Of a stretch of DNA of 64,000 nucleotides, positions 45,618-53,602 are shown one piece after another. This stretch comes from JADGQM01 sp964441945. Lineage in GTDB: Bacteria; Desulfobacterota; Syntrophobacteria; Syntrophobacterales; Syntrophobacteraceae. The DNA is taken from NCBI GenBank assembly GCA_964441945.1, contig CAYTWB010000006.1:1-64000 (forward strand), written 5' to 3'. The position numbers and the translations under genes were made by a program. Under the pieces are notes generated by a model that was given only the letters and a program-made list of their open reading frames with translations, was not told the origin of the DNA and ran no database searches. Numbering within the stretch: position 1 is the stretch's first letter; every line of letters begins with the position of its first letter.

Positions 45618-45622
45618 TAGAA
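45605..45622. promoter_or_regulatory. Operator palindrome of the repressor/Cro switch
   Basis: TTCTATT and AATAGAA are perfect inverted arms with four bases between. Further half-sites, TTTCTAT at 45661-45667 and CAATAGAAAA at 45681-45690, overlap and follow the plus-strand -10 box. Shared binding by the repressor and the Cro-like protein is inferred. Confidence 0.65.
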
Positions 45623-45642
45623 AAAACGTTCTCTTTTTTTTC

Positions 45643-45670
45643 TTGACGATGGAAAATATGTTTCTATACT
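45643..45670 (+). promoter_or_regulatory. Early promoter (TTGACG-N16-TATACT)
   Basis: TTGACG (45643-45648) and TATACT (45665-45670) with a 16-base spacer face the Cro-like gene and the replication operon. The operator half-site TTTCTAT overlaps the -10 box, so a bound repressor would block it. Confidence 0.75.
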
Positions 45671-45704
45671 AGCTGCCATACAATAGAAAAGGAGGTTCTT
45701 ACAT

Positions 45705-45947
45705 ATGATCGAATCATTGAAGCATGGTGAGCAAGCAAAACTCGCCAGAAAGATCGGTATCACCCCCCGCCACATGAACGACATCATCAAACAGAGAAAA
45801 AGGCCATCCAGAGCACTCAGCGAAAGACTCGATGCTGAAACGGGGATTTGCGCTGAAGCGTGGCTCTTTCCCCACAAACATCCAAACCCCTTGCTGAAGG
45901 GCGGAAAGAATGGAACCGCAGAAAACGGCAAAAGTCCCGGACCTTAA
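45705..45947 (+). CDS. Cro-like small HTH regulator
   Basis: This 80-aa protein contains a helix-turn-helix (QAKLARKIGITPRHMNDIIKQRKRPS, about 10-35), which resembles the recognition region of the divergent repressor (LARSVERTPRHINGIYKG). The two share TPRHxNxI, as expected for a repressor and Cro pair that read the same operators. The ATG at 45705 has GGAGG ten bases upstream. The last 20 residues are disordered and glycine/proline-rich. Confidence 0.8.
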   Translation: MIESLKHGEQAKLARKIGITPRHMNDIIKQRKRPSRALSERLDAETGICAEAWLFPHKHPNPLLKGGKNGTAENGKSPGP

Positions 45948-46245
45948 TCCCGATAAGGCGCCCCTGAACCCCTGGACCGCTCAGCAGTATTCATCCGCAT
46001 TTCCCGAGTCGACGGGAAGGCACGACTGCTGACACTTTCAACTTTGAACAGACCAACCATCTCTCAAACCTTCGCCTTGGTAAAAGCACGTGTAACCGAG
46101 TTGGGCGGAGCCTGCTTTTCTCCAGTCATATCCTGTCTCCCTCGAAAGAGCGAGATCACCTGATCTCAGAAGAGGGGCCGGGCCCAGCGAGCGAAGCAAC
46201 AGCCGGTTCGTCTTTTGCGGTGTTTTCGTCTAAAGGAAATAGTCA
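45948..46245 (+). promoter_or_regulatory. Gap before the initiator gene with a perfect palindrome
   Basis: No convincing gene lies in these 298 bases. GAGATCA-CC-TGATCTC (46152-46167) is a perfect 7-2-7 palindrome about 80 bases before the initiator gene and may be an operator or regulator site. A 41-codon reading from 45910 overlaps the Cro-like gene and is not supported. Confidence 0.4.
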
Positions 46246-47508
46246 ATGAACGCGGACATTCGCATCTCAGTCAGCTTCAGAGGACACCGCAAACGCCGCA
46301 AGTTCAAGGCGGTACTCGGACCCGATGCGACGGACTACCTCCTCGATCTTTGGATCGGAGCTGCAGTGAGCAGACCCGAGGGGATACTTCATGGATTCAG
46401 CGCCATCGATATAGCCATGGAAGCCGGATGGGGTGGAGATCCAAAGGAGTTTCTGTCAGCGCTCATTGAAGTGGGTTTCATAGATGTCCTCGAAGACGGC
46501 GGGTATGCCCTTCACGACTGGCAGGAACACCAACCCTTCGTCGCTCAGTCAAACGTAAGGTCGGAGAGAGCAAGGAAGGCGATACATGCGCGCTGGACGA
46601 AGAGCTCACGGACAAAGGGAGCCCCCGGATTTGGCGAAAAGGATCCCTCCTCGACACACGTAAACTCTCAGGATACCGCAACAATACAACCCGAATACGC
46701 AGAGAAGACGCCGCGTATACGCGCCGAATACGTGAGGAATACGGAAAGAATACGGGGAGAATACGCGCGGAATACTGGTAGTAATACCCCTTACCTTACC
46801 GTACCTTACCAACATATCAATGCTAAGCAGATTGATGAATATATACATTCCGCATCTGACGATGCGGTTTGCGGTAAGGTTGCCGCCGAAGCGTTGCCTC
46901 ATTCGGTAGCACCCGATGCGGTTGATGGCGAGGCGGCGCCCGTCGGGGAATCACCAGACGGGGGAGAGCCTGGTTGCGGTAGCAGCAAAGAGGCTCAGCC
47001 GGCAAAAGGTGCAAGTCCTCTCCTCCAACATGCCTCGCCTGACGGTGATCCCGTCTTGAGAAGGGATCTGCTCAATCCCGCACATGAGCTCCAGCCAATA
47101 CCTTATCTCACCCGGCGCAAACGCAAGCTCTCCGGCTGGAAACTGAAAGCCTTCGATGAGTTCTGGGAGGCCTTTGCCTACAAGAAAGGCCGCGCTGAAG
47201 CCGCCGATGCCTGGCTCGATATCCCGGAGCTTTCCCCCGAGCTCGCCCGAAAGATCATCGATGCTGCCGGAAGGGAGGCCAGGGCACGCCCGGCGCTTGT
47301 CTCAAAAGGGCAGACCCCGAAATGGCCGCAGGGTTGGCTCTCGGCCCGTCGATGGGAAGACTGGGAGGATGACGGTTCAACTGCTTACAACCAGAGCTGC
47401 AATGCCAATCAGGAGGTGAACCATGGAACAAGCCGGTATGGATCTCATGAAGAAGAAAGAGCCGAATATCTCGAATCACTCCGAGAAGCCATCAAGCGCT
47501 TCATGTGA
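46246..47508 (+). CDS. Phage-type replication initiator (lambda O-like role)
   Basis: This 420-aa protein resembles phage replication initiators. An N-terminal winged-helix-like region contains YALHDWQEHQPFVAQSNVR, a sequence style common in replisome-organiser proteins. A disordered, repeat-bearing middle (about 145-285) follows, and a C-terminal domain (FDEFWEAFAYKKGRAEAADAW, WPQGWLSARRWEDWE) is shared with many phage replication proteins. The middle carries 11-residue repeats (RIRAEYVRNTE, RIRGEYARNTG) because the gene contains iterons in its DNA. It overlaps the helicase-loader gene downstream. The ATG at 46246 follows AAAGGA. Confidence 0.8.
   Translation: MNADIRISVSFRGHRKRRKFKAVLGPDATDYLLDLWIGAAVSRPEGILHGFSAIDIAMEAGWGGDPKEFLSALIEVGFIDVLEDGGYALHDWQEHQPFVAQSNVRSERARKAIHARWTKSSRTKGAPGFGEKDPSSTHVNSQDTATIQPEYAEKTPRIRAEYVRNTERIRGEYARNTGSNTPYLTVPYQHINAKQIDEYIHSASDDAVCGKVAAEALPHSVAPDAVDGEAAPVGESPDGGEPGCGSSKEAQPAKGASPLLQHASPDGDPVLRRDLLNPAHELQPIPYLTRRKRKLSGWKLKAFDEFWEAFAYKKGRAEAADAWLDIPELSPELARKIIDAAGREARARPALVSKGQTPKWPQGWLSARRWEDWEDDGSTAYNQSCNANQEVNHGTSRYGSHEEERAEYLESLREAIKRFM
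46671..46850. other. Probable replication origin: 11-bp-period iterons plus AT-rich region
   Basis: Inside the initiator gene the 7-mer GAATACG or a one-base variant starts at 46693, 46704, 46715, 46726, 46737, 46748, 46759 and 46770, exactly one helical turn (11 bp) apart. Weaker matches lie at 46671 and 46682. Five copies are exact. An AT-rich stretch follows (46811-46850) after TTACC repeats, as in lambda, where iterons in the O gene precede the unwinding region. An 11-base period is not a codon multiple, so coding alone does not explain it. Confidence 0.7.
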
Positions 47509-48244
47509 AGCATGCGGGGCTCCACTGGCGCCGATAAGTTTCGAGCTCTTCGGCGAGGAGATTGTCCTTCGGCCTGTTTGTGAGTGCCGCATTCAGGAAC
47601 TTGAGGAACGGGAGCGCCGGGGACGAAGAAGCGAACTGTGCTGGCTGATCCGGCAGCAGGGGCTGGAAGACGGTCTTTACGCTCGAATGAGCCTCGATGA
47701 GTGGAAATATCGGGACCCTTCCTCGGAGGCCGTCGCAGAGAAGCTCAAGGGCTACGTGCAAAGCGCGCATCTTGGAGCCAGGAACTGGTTATATCTTTTC
47801 GGCGGCTACGGCTTGGGGAAAACGCACCTGGCCGTTTCCGCTCTCAAACATCTCTGTCTCAACCGTGAGTGGGAGCCTTTCCTGCTCAGGTGGTCCGAGT
47901 ACTGCAGCCGTGTTCAACAGAGCTGGCAGAGCTCGACTGGCGAGAGCGAGTACGATCTATGGCGCAGACCCACAAATGTCACCCTGCTCGTCCTGGATGA
48001 TATCGATATGCGTTCCCCGACCGAATGGGCACTCGGAAAGCTCTTTGAGCTGATCGACCACCGCTACCGCCATCGCCTTCCGACAATCCTCACTGCAAAC
48101 CGCAGCCTCGAAAGATTGACCGATTTCTGGAGCAGGAATGAACAGACCCGGGACCTCGCCGGCGCCATTCTGAGCCGGATCGTCGGGCAGCTGTCGGCTG
48201 TCATAGAATTTACCGGTCGTGACTACCGGTACGGGAGCCTGTGA
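47423..48244 (+). CDS. DnaC-like helicase loader ATPase
   Basis: This 273-aa protein has an N-terminal four-cysteine zinc motif (C28, C31, C53, C55) and an AAA+ domain with Walker A GGYGLGKT (127-134), Walker B LLVLDDID and a sensor segment TILTANRSLE. This is the DnaC/IstB-like family, which loads the replicative helicase at the origin. The start ATG at 47423 has AGGAGG upstream and lies within the initiator gene, the usual overlap of paired initiator and loader genes. It fits the iteron origin just upstream. Confidence 0.9.
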   Translation: MEQAGMDLMKKKEPNISNHSEKPSSASCEACGAPLAPISFELFGEEIVLRPVCECRIQELEERERRGRRSELCWLIRQQGLEDGLYARMSLDEWKYRDPSSEAVAEKLKGYVQSAHLGARNWLYLFGGYGLGKTHLAVSALKHLCLNREWEPFLLRWSEYCSRVQQSWQSSTGESEYDLWRRPTNVTLLVLDDIDMRSPTEWALGKLFELIDHRYRHRLPTILTANRSLERLTDFWSRNEQTRDLAGAILSRIVGQLSAVIEFTGRDYRYGSL

Positions 48245-48261
48245 TCTCAAGGAGAGACGTC

Positions 48262-48786
48262 ATGGTCGTATGTGCCTGTGATCCCCATGCAAGAAATCCG
48301 GCTTTCGCGTTCTTCGATGAAGAAAAGCTTCTTGGCTGGCATCTGCTGAACGGCACCAGCCGAGAATGGCTGACCGAGCTCAAAGTCATAGTCGATGCGA
48401 AATGCCCGGAGCTTCTCGTCATCGAAAACCAGTACCTTCCACCCTCCATCGACGCCGTCAGGCGATTCCGCTCGGTCACCAGGATTGTTTCGGCGAGGGC
48501 CATGATCACCGCCGTCTTCATCCTCTCCGGGATCCGCTACGAAATAGTTGAACCTTTCGTCTGGCAGCGCTCCCTCGGTGGGTCCAACCCGGGCACCGAT
48601 GAGCTGAAGCGACTCTCCATCGTCAAGGCCTGCGACATTGCTCGGCAGAATATCGACGATCACAATATCGCGGACGCGATCAACCTCGGTTTCTGGTGGG
48701 TCAGGACTCACCCGGACCGGGCGGGTCCTCCTCATCCCTTTCGAATCGGAAAGACTCCCGGTATCGGGAGAATGCGACGAGCATGA
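48262..48786 (+). CDS. RuvC-like Holliday junction resolvase
   Basis: This 174-aa protein has an RNase H-fold nuclease pattern: CACDPHARNPAFAFFD at the start, ELLVIENQYLPP in the middle, and DDHNIADAINLGFW at the end. The acidic residues D8, E62 and the D/D pair near the end (DHNIADA) fit RuvC-type active sites. Phage-encoded resolvases of this kind trim recombination and replication intermediates. I chose the ATG at 48262 with AAGGAGAG upstream; a reading from 48241 overlaps the DnaC-like gene. It overlaps the next gene by four bases (ATGA). Confidence 0.75.
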   Translation: MVVCACDPHARNPAFAFFDEEKLLGWHLLNGTSREWLTELKVIVDAKCPELLVIENQYLPPSIDAVRRFRSVTRIVSARAMITAVFILSGIRYEIVEPFVWQRSLGGSNPGTDELKRLSIVKACDIARQNIDDHNIADAINLGFWWVRTHPDRAGPPHPFRIGKTPGIGRMRRA

Positions 48787-48974
48787 ACGGCCTGACCAAG
48801 GAATTCTACCGACCGGATGAAGCGGCCGCCATCCTCGATGTCAGCAGGAAGACGATCTATCGGCACATCAGGGACGGGAAGCTTCGAGCCGTCCGGATTC
48901 GAAGCATCTTGAGGATTTCCCGAAAAGAGATCAGCCGGCTGACTCGCCATAAAAAAATTCCACGGCGGAGCTAA
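48783..48974 (+). CDS. Excisionase/MerR-like HTH protein
   Basis: This small protein of 63 aa is a complete 'helix-turn-helix domain 17'-type DNA-binding module: YRPDEAAAILDVSRKTIYRHIRDGKLRAVRI, then SRKEISRL. Such proteins act as excisionases or small regulators on phages and integrative elements. The ATG overlaps the stop of the resolvase gene. No integrase gene is seen in the window, so the excisionase role is only a possibility. Confidence 0.8.
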   Translation: MNGLTKEFYRPDEAAAILDVSRKTIYRHIRDGKLRAVRIRSILRISRKEISRLTRHKKIPRRS

Positions 48975-49115
48975 CGCCCCTCATTTTCAGGGTCCAGAGT
49001 GGACTACTGAGGACACCCCGATTTGCACCGAAGCAATCCCTGAGCTATCACCTGCCCCGATCTTGAAACCGCTAACAGCGGTCCCGGAACCATTCCTTTT
49101 AAGCAGGAGGCAAAC

Positions 49116-49490
49116 ATGGCCACTTCAACGAAAACTATTTTCGGCAAGGACGATCTTGCCCGGGCGTTTGCGGTGAAGACAGGAACGACCCTGGCCGACG
49201 CCAGGAAGCTGGTCGGCGCTTTCATCGAGGTCATCACCAAGACCCTTGAAGCAAGCGATCTGCAGCTCGTCGGCTTTGGATCGTTTCGGCGCGTGTCACG
49301 CCCCGAGCACCAGGGGCGAAACCCCAAGACCGGCGAAGTGATCACCGTTCCTGCGACGTCGGTTGTGCGGTTCAAACCGGCCGCAGCCCTTCGTATGCGG
49401 GCTGAAAAGACGGTGAGGCGCAAGGCGGGAGCCGGACCGGACGGCAGGGCGAAACCTAGCTCAAAACCGGGCTCTCCCAAGAGGCGTTAA
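49116..49490 (+). CDS. HU/IHF-family DNA-binding protein
   Basis: This 124-aa protein matches the HU family: an N-terminal helical dimer part (FGKDDLARAFAVKTGTTLADARKLVGAFIEVI), then VGFGSFRRVSRPEHQGRNPKTGE and VVRFKPAAALR, with the GRNPKTG arm that grips DNA. A basic, proline-rich tail of about 25 residues follows. The ATG at 49116 has AGGAGG upstream. Phage-encoded HU proteins bend DNA for replication, transcription or packaging. Confidence 0.95.
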   Translation: MATSTKTIFGKDDLARAFAVKTGTTLADARKLVGAFIEVITKTLEASDLQLVGFGSFRRVSRPEHQGRNPKTGEVITVPATSVVRFKPAAALRMRAEKTVRRKAGAGPDGRAKPSSKPGSPKRR

Positions 49491-49514
49491 CCATCAACCG
49501 TGAGGTGAGGCACC

Positions 49515-49955
49515 ATGAGCGGCAGTCGGATGGAATTGCAGAAACTTCCGCAGGCGGATCTCCTTGCACGCTGCATCTGGGGTGAAGCCCGAGGTGAATC
49601 CATCCGGGGGAAACTGGCTGTCGCTCATGTGGTCCTGAACCGGGTGAAAGCCATGTCCTACTTTGGCAAAACGATAACGGAAGTCATCCTGAACCCCTGG
49701 CAGTTCTCCTGCTTCAACGAGAACGATCCCAACCTGGCGAAAATCCTGAGCCTCAGCTCGAAGGACCCCGATCTTGCCTACTGCCGCGCGGTTGTCGACA
49801 TGGCAATGCTCGCCGGAAGCCCCGATCCCACCGGGGGCGCGACGCACTACCATGCTGCCCAGGTGACACCCCTCTGGGCCGAGAGCAACCAGATGGTCTT
49901 TCTCTGGCGGATCGGCAATCACCTCTTCTATCGAGAGATCCTCTCCCGCCATTGA
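49515..49955 (+). CDS. SleB-type cell wall hydrolase (endolysin role)
   Basis: This 146-aa protein matches Hydrolase_2/SleB lytic transglycosylase-like proteins: LLARCIWGEARGESIRGKLAVAHVVLNR, then NPWQFSCFN and GATHYHA. The glutamate in WGEARGE is the catalytic residue of the family. No signal peptide is visible. Placement before a holin gene suggests that it is the lysis enzyme of this phage-like segment. The ATG at 49515 has GAGGTGAGG upstream. Confidence 0.85.
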   Translation: MSGSRMELQKLPQADLLARCIWGEARGESIRGKLAVAHVVLNRVKAMSYFGKTITEVILNPWQFSCFNENDPNLAKILSLSSKDPDLAYCRAVVDMAMLAGSPDPTGGATHYHAAQVTPLWAESNQMVFLWRIGNHLFYREILSRH

Positions 49956-50021
49956 ACGTCTTTCCGCTTGGTTCCCGGTGTGCCGAACCGGGAGTCTTGC
50001 ATAAGAAACAGGAGAAAACCG

Positions 50022-50837
50022 ATGAAAAAAGCACTGCTTGTCGGCATCAACGACTATCCGGGCACCTGCAACGACCTCATGGGTTGTGTGAACGATGTGG
50101 GCAACATACAAAATCTCCTGGTATCGATCTTCGGCTTTAACGCCGAGAACATCACCGTAATCACCAATCGTGACGCCACCACCTTGAATATCCTGAACGG
50201 CTTGAACACGCTTGTATCCAATGCTGAGCAGGGCGATCTGCTCGTCTTTCACTACTCAGGCCACGGTTCCCAGGTTGCCGATACCGAAGGCGATGAAACC
50301 GACCGGCTGGACGAGGTCCTTTGCCCGTATGACATCGACTGGAAATCAAAGATGATCCGGGACAACGATCTGGCCGGAATCTTCAAGTCGGTCCCTCCGG
50401 GTGTTCAGGTCGAGATCTTTCTCGATTCCTGCCATTCCGGAACCGGTTTGAAAGGTATGGCGACAAACAACGGGAATTACCGCCGAGCGCGCTTTCTGGC
50501 CCCACCGCTTGAACGGATGACATCATCCCTCAAGGCTCCCATTCGGGTCATTTCCATCCGACCGGCCAAAGCGCAGGTGCTCTGGGCCGCATGCCGCTCC
50601 AATCAGGTCGCAAGCGACGCCCTGATCGATGGGCAATACGGTGGGGCCTTTACCCGGTTCCTCTGCGATCTGGTCCGCGAGGCCGAGGGCAACATCAAGC
50701 GGCAGGACCTCATCCGAAGGCTTGGGTCCGAACTGAAAAAGGCCGGGTTCTCTCAGGTGCCCTCTCTTGAAACGAACAGAAAGCTCAAGAAAGTCGCGTT
50801 TCTCACAGCGTACCGGCCGGCAACCGCCGGCTGTTAG
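50022..50837 (+). CDS. Caspase-like protease (peptidase C14 family)
   Basis: This 271-aa protein has the caspase/metacaspase dyad: histidine in FHYSGHGSQ (H81) and cysteine in FLDSCHSG (C137), plus the N-terminal LVGINDYPG strand. No pro-domain or recognition domain is attached. It lies between the cell-wall hydrolase and holin genes, an unusual place. Bacterial caspase-like proteins often act in defence or programmed death when fused to or paired with sensors. A lysis-related or superinfection role in this element is inferred from position alone. The ATG at 50022 follows AGGAG. Confidence 0.9.
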   Translation: MKKALLVGINDYPGTCNDLMGCVNDVGNIQNLLVSIFGFNAENITVITNRDATTLNILNGLNTLVSNAEQGDLLVFHYSGHGSQVADTEGDETDRLDEVLCPYDIDWKSKMIRDNDLAGIFKSVPPGVQVEIFLDSCHSGTGLKGMATNNGNYRRARFLAPPLERMTSSLKAPIRVISIRPAKAQVLWAACRSNQVASDALIDGQYGGAFTRFLCDLVREAEGNIKRQDLIRRLGSELKKAGFSQVPSLETNRKLKKVAFLTAYRPATAGC

Positions 50838-50859
50838 TCCCGCGAAAGGTGGAATAGAC

Positions 50860-51207
50860 ATGAACGGAAAAAGCCTTCTAACGATCGATGAACTGAAAAT
50901 CCTGCTGCTCTCCGCAGCCCTGGCCATCTTCGGCGGCTTCGCCAAGCTCTTCATGTCCTCGAAGAAGCTCACGGTCTATCAGTTCATCTCCAACGCCATT
51001 GTCTCGGGCTTCACCGGTGTGATGGCGAGCTACCTGGTGCGGTGCATGGATCTTTCCCTCTTTTTGCAGAGCTTCGTTGTCGGGATGTCCGGCTTTGCCG
51101 GACCGGCAACGCTCTCGGCGTTCACCTCCCTCTACGAGAAGAAGCTCGGCATCCGGTTGCTGTCGGAAAAAGAGAAGAAGGGAACGCAACGGTCCGAACG
51201 GGAATAA
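50860..51207 (+). CDS. Holin
   Basis: This 115-aa protein has three predicted membrane helices (about 12-32, 42-60 and 65-88) and a charged tail ending in KEKKGTQRSERE. Size, topology and position after a cell-wall hydrolase fit a phage holin, which makes pores to release the hydrolase. The glycine-rich third helix (VVGMSGFAGPATLSAF) resembles LydA-type holins. The ATG at 50860 is preceded by AAAGGTGG. Confidence 0.75.
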   Translation: MNGKSLLTIDELKILLLSAALAIFGGFAKLFMSSKKLTVYQFISNAIVSGFTGVMASYLVRCMDLSLFLQSFVVGMSGFAGPATLSAFTSLYEKKLGIRLLSEKEKKGTQRSERE

Positions 51208-51223
51208 CCCGCGTTGCTGCTCA

Positions 51224-51658
51224 ATGGATCTCGGCGTGGACTGCAAGCGATTCACTTCATGCAGTGCCAATCTCTGCCCACTCGACTCGGAGATCGAAGA
51301 GCGCCGCTGGTTTGTCGGTGAAGGAGTCTGCAAACGAAAGGATTTTGCACATCTTCCGATGATCCGAAGGCAAAGACAGCTCAATCGGACTCGGCCCGGA
51401 AAATACATGGACCGGCCGCTGAAGGCCTCCTGGCTGGCGACAACCTGGCGAGCGAAACGCACCCTCTCGGACGAGGAAAAAGAGAAACTCCGAAAGCGCC
51501 TTCAAAGCTCTTCGGGAAAGACACTGGCACAAAACACTCCCGTGGTTGGGGGAATTTTGACCGATGAGACCGGACCCATGCCTTACCCCCTGGAAGAGGG
51601 CATTAGTCAAAAAGCGCCCAGCCAGGAGCATCCTTTTTGCGTGGACGGGGGCAATTAG
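51224..51658 (+). CDS. Cysteine-containing small phage-type protein
   Basis: This 144-aa protein begins with a cysteine-rich part (CKRFTSCSANLCPLDSE, VGEGVCKRK), a style I have seen in small phage proteins whose function is unknown. The C-terminal half is basic. The start is an ATG at 51224, 16 bases after the holin stop. The cysteines may bind zinc. Confidence 0.6.
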   Translation: MDLGVDCKRFTSCSANLCPLDSEIEERRWFVGEGVCKRKDFAHLPMIRRQRQLNRTRPGKYMDRPLKASWLATTWRAKRTLSDEEKEKLRKRLQSSSGKTLAQNTPVVGGILTDETGPMPYPLEEGISQKAPSQEHPFCVDGGN

Positions 51659-51688
51659 AGGCCGGTCTGTCATACTAAAGGAATGCAA

Positions 51689-52453
51689 ATGGATGGAACT
51701 GCGAGAAAGGCTGCTCCGGAAAAAGAGATAACGCTCGACCTTCTGATCGATGAAGCAATCTCTTTTATCCGGGAACACGAGCCGCCGGAAGGCTACTTCG
51801 TCGCCTTCTCGGGGGGCAAGGATTCCATCGTCGCTCTCGAGCTTGTCCGCATGGCCGACGTTCGCCACCGGTCGTTCTACAATGTCGGGATCGAACCTCC
51901 TGAAGTCGCCCAGTTCATCCGACAGCATTATCCCGAAGTTAAGCTGCTTTACCCGAAGCCGAACTTCTTCGAGATGGTCAAGCGGAAATTCCCACCGCTT
52001 CGAAGCAAAAGATGGTGCTGCGATCACCTCAGAAAGCACCCGTCACGCCATGTTCCGTTGAAACACCGCATCATGGGAATCCGGTCCGAAGAATCGATGA
52101 GAAGGTCTCAAAGGCCAAGGATCGATGCGAACAAACGGGAGCACACCCACATCTACAAGCCCATCTTCGACTGGAAGGAATGGGCGGTGTGGGAGTTCAT
52201 CAAGTCTCGAAACCTCCCGTATCCGAGCCTCTACGACGAAGGATGGGACCGGGTGGGCTGTGTCGTCTGTCCCTTTATCTGCTCTCCGAATATGAAACGG
52301 GTCAACCGCAACAGGGAGCGCTGGCCTGGCATGTACAAAGCCTTCGAGCATGCCGTGCGTGTCTGGTTCAACACGCGGAAAGCCCAGGGCGCCAGGTTCC
52401 GGGAAGAGACCGCGGAGCAATACATTGAGAGCTGGTACCGGGGGATCGGTTAG
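51689..52453 (+). CDS. PAPS reductase-like / phage PP-loop protein
   Basis: This protein of about 254 aa belongs to the PP-loop ATPase family: SGGKDS (41-46), then RWCCDHLRKHP, MGIRSEESMRR and GCVVCPFICSPN. These match phosphoadenosine phosphosulfate reductase-family proteins that are common in phages and near DNA-modification (Dnd-type) genes. The cysteines likely hold an iron-sulfur cluster or do redox chemistry. The ATG at 51689 has AAAGGA at better spacing than the in-frame ATG at 51683. Whether it modifies DNA, tRNA or a metabolite is unclear. Confidence 0.8.
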   Translation: MDGTARKAAPEKEITLDLLIDEAISFIREHEPPEGYFVAFSGGKDSIVALELVRMADVRHRSFYNVGIEPPEVAQFIRQHYPEVKLLYPKPNFFEMVKRKFPPLRSKRWCCDHLRKHPSRHVPLKHRIMGIRSEESMRRSQRPRIDANKREHTHIYKPIFDWKEWAVWEFIKSRNLPYPSLYDEGWDRVGCVVCPFICSPNMKRVNRNRERWPGMYKAFEHAVRVWFNTRKAQGARFREETAEQYIESWYRGIG

Positions 52454-52552
52454 AGTCGGTCCAGTGCATTCCCCCGTCTCTTTATCTCTGTATCTCCCAA
52501 TTCCTGACATGGGGCGGGGCGGCCGGTCACCACAACATCAGGAGGAAATGGT

Positions 52553-53233
52553 GTGAGTCCTGGAAAGTTCCTCTTCAAGTCCGATGATCCCGACCTTGAG
52601 CATATCACCCTCTCGCTGGAGCTCGGAATCACCGCTTTCGAGACATACGAAGCGAAAGTTGTCAAAGTCATCGACGGTGATACTCTCAAGGTATCCCTTA
52701 CCGGCCTGAGCCTGGTGGATACCGTCCGACTCCTCGGCATCGATACCCCTGAGACGAGCGGCGACAGCCACGCAAAGCGGCAGTGCGAGTACCTCGGCGT
52801 AGACATGAGCACCCTGCACGTCCTGGCAAAACTCTCAACCCTTCACCTTCAATGGCTTCTTCCAAGGGGAGCTGCAATCAAGCTGAAGACTACCGGCACA
52901 CCCAGGGATGATTGCAATCGCATCCTTGCAGGAGTCTTTATCGATGATGCCTGCATAAACCGCCTCATGGTCGAGCATGGCTATGCCATGGTCTATCAAG
53001 GCTATTCGGATTGGGAGAGCTACTTCGATCTGGAATCGACTGCAACCCAAGCGAGGAAGGGTATCTTCGGATCGTGTGACGAGCCCTTCTACTTTGCCTC
53101 CTCAAGACTCTACCACCGCCCAGGGTGCAACAGTGCGCAGCGGATCTCACTCAAATATGAGACCACGGCCGAGGCAAGGGCGGCCGGCCTCAGCCCCTGT
53201 TCCCTCTGCCTCCCTGATTTCAGAAGAGCCTGA
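52553..53233 (+). CDS. Staphylococcal-nuclease-like (TNase) protein
   Basis: This 226-aa protein has an SNase-type fold: VIDGDTLKV (about 39-47), VRLLGIDTPET (58-68) and NRILAGVFID, which carry the calcium ligands and the active-site arginines of the family. The C-terminus has a cysteine/histidine cluster (YHRPGC, then LSPCSLCLP) like Ada-type zinc modules. No signal peptide is seen, so it would act inside the cell unless exported otherwise. It starts with GTG at 52553 after GGAGGA; the ATG just upstream stops at once. Confidence 0.85.
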   Translation: MSPGKFLFKSDDPDLEHITLSLELGITAFETYEAKVVKVIDGDTLKVSLTGLSLVDTVRLLGIDTPETSGDSHAKRQCEYLGVDMSTLHVLAKLSTLHLQWLLPRGAAIKLKTTGTPRDDCNRILAGVFIDDACINRLMVEHGYAMVYQGYSDWESYFDLESTATQARKGIFGSCDEPFYFASSRLYHRPGCNSAQRISLKYETTAEARAAGLSPCSLCLPDFRRA

Positions 53234-53602
53234 TCATGACAAGAAACAAAGAGCCGGTCACCTGCAGGCGGCCAAGCCGTCGCGCAGTAGCATAATCCTC
53301 ACAGCTCTAAGCGCCTCTTCCGGAGGCCACCCCTTGAGAAGAGTGTATGGAAAGAGAGGGGGGACTATGGGGGGTGAGATACGTTTTGATTCTTTTATTT
53401 TTAACCCTGATTGAGAATCCTACAAACATTTCTTGGTCTATTCAACCCCTCTCATTCCGCTTCCCAACCGGTATTTTCCTTCCATTCACTGCACCGGCAT
53501 CACTTCATGCTAACTATCCTTGGCGATAGTTTGCTTTGCCGAGCACGTTTTTCTATAAAAATGACATTGCCATTATGACATAACACTGTTATATTGGAGC
53601 CG
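53234..53602 (+). promoter_or_regulatory. Gap with inverted repeat and MerR promoter
   Basis: No gene is seen in these 369 bases, and they are AT-richer than their surroundings. An inverted repeat AACTATC/GATAGTT (53512-53518 and 53525-53531) precedes a likely promoter, TTGCCA (53567-53572) and TATATT (53590-53595) with a 17-base spacer. ATGACAT occurs twice (53561-53567 and 53575-53581), a possible binding site for the MerR protein. The predicted start point is almost at the gene's ATG. Confidence 0.5.

Noticed and set aside
45910..46032. A 40-codon reading overlapping the end of the Cro-like gene
   Set aside because: Weak start signal and composition; overlaps a better gene.
48783..48974. 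Evidence for an integrative element end (excisionase with integrase)
   Set aside because: No tyrosine or serine recombinase and no tRNA attachment site was found.
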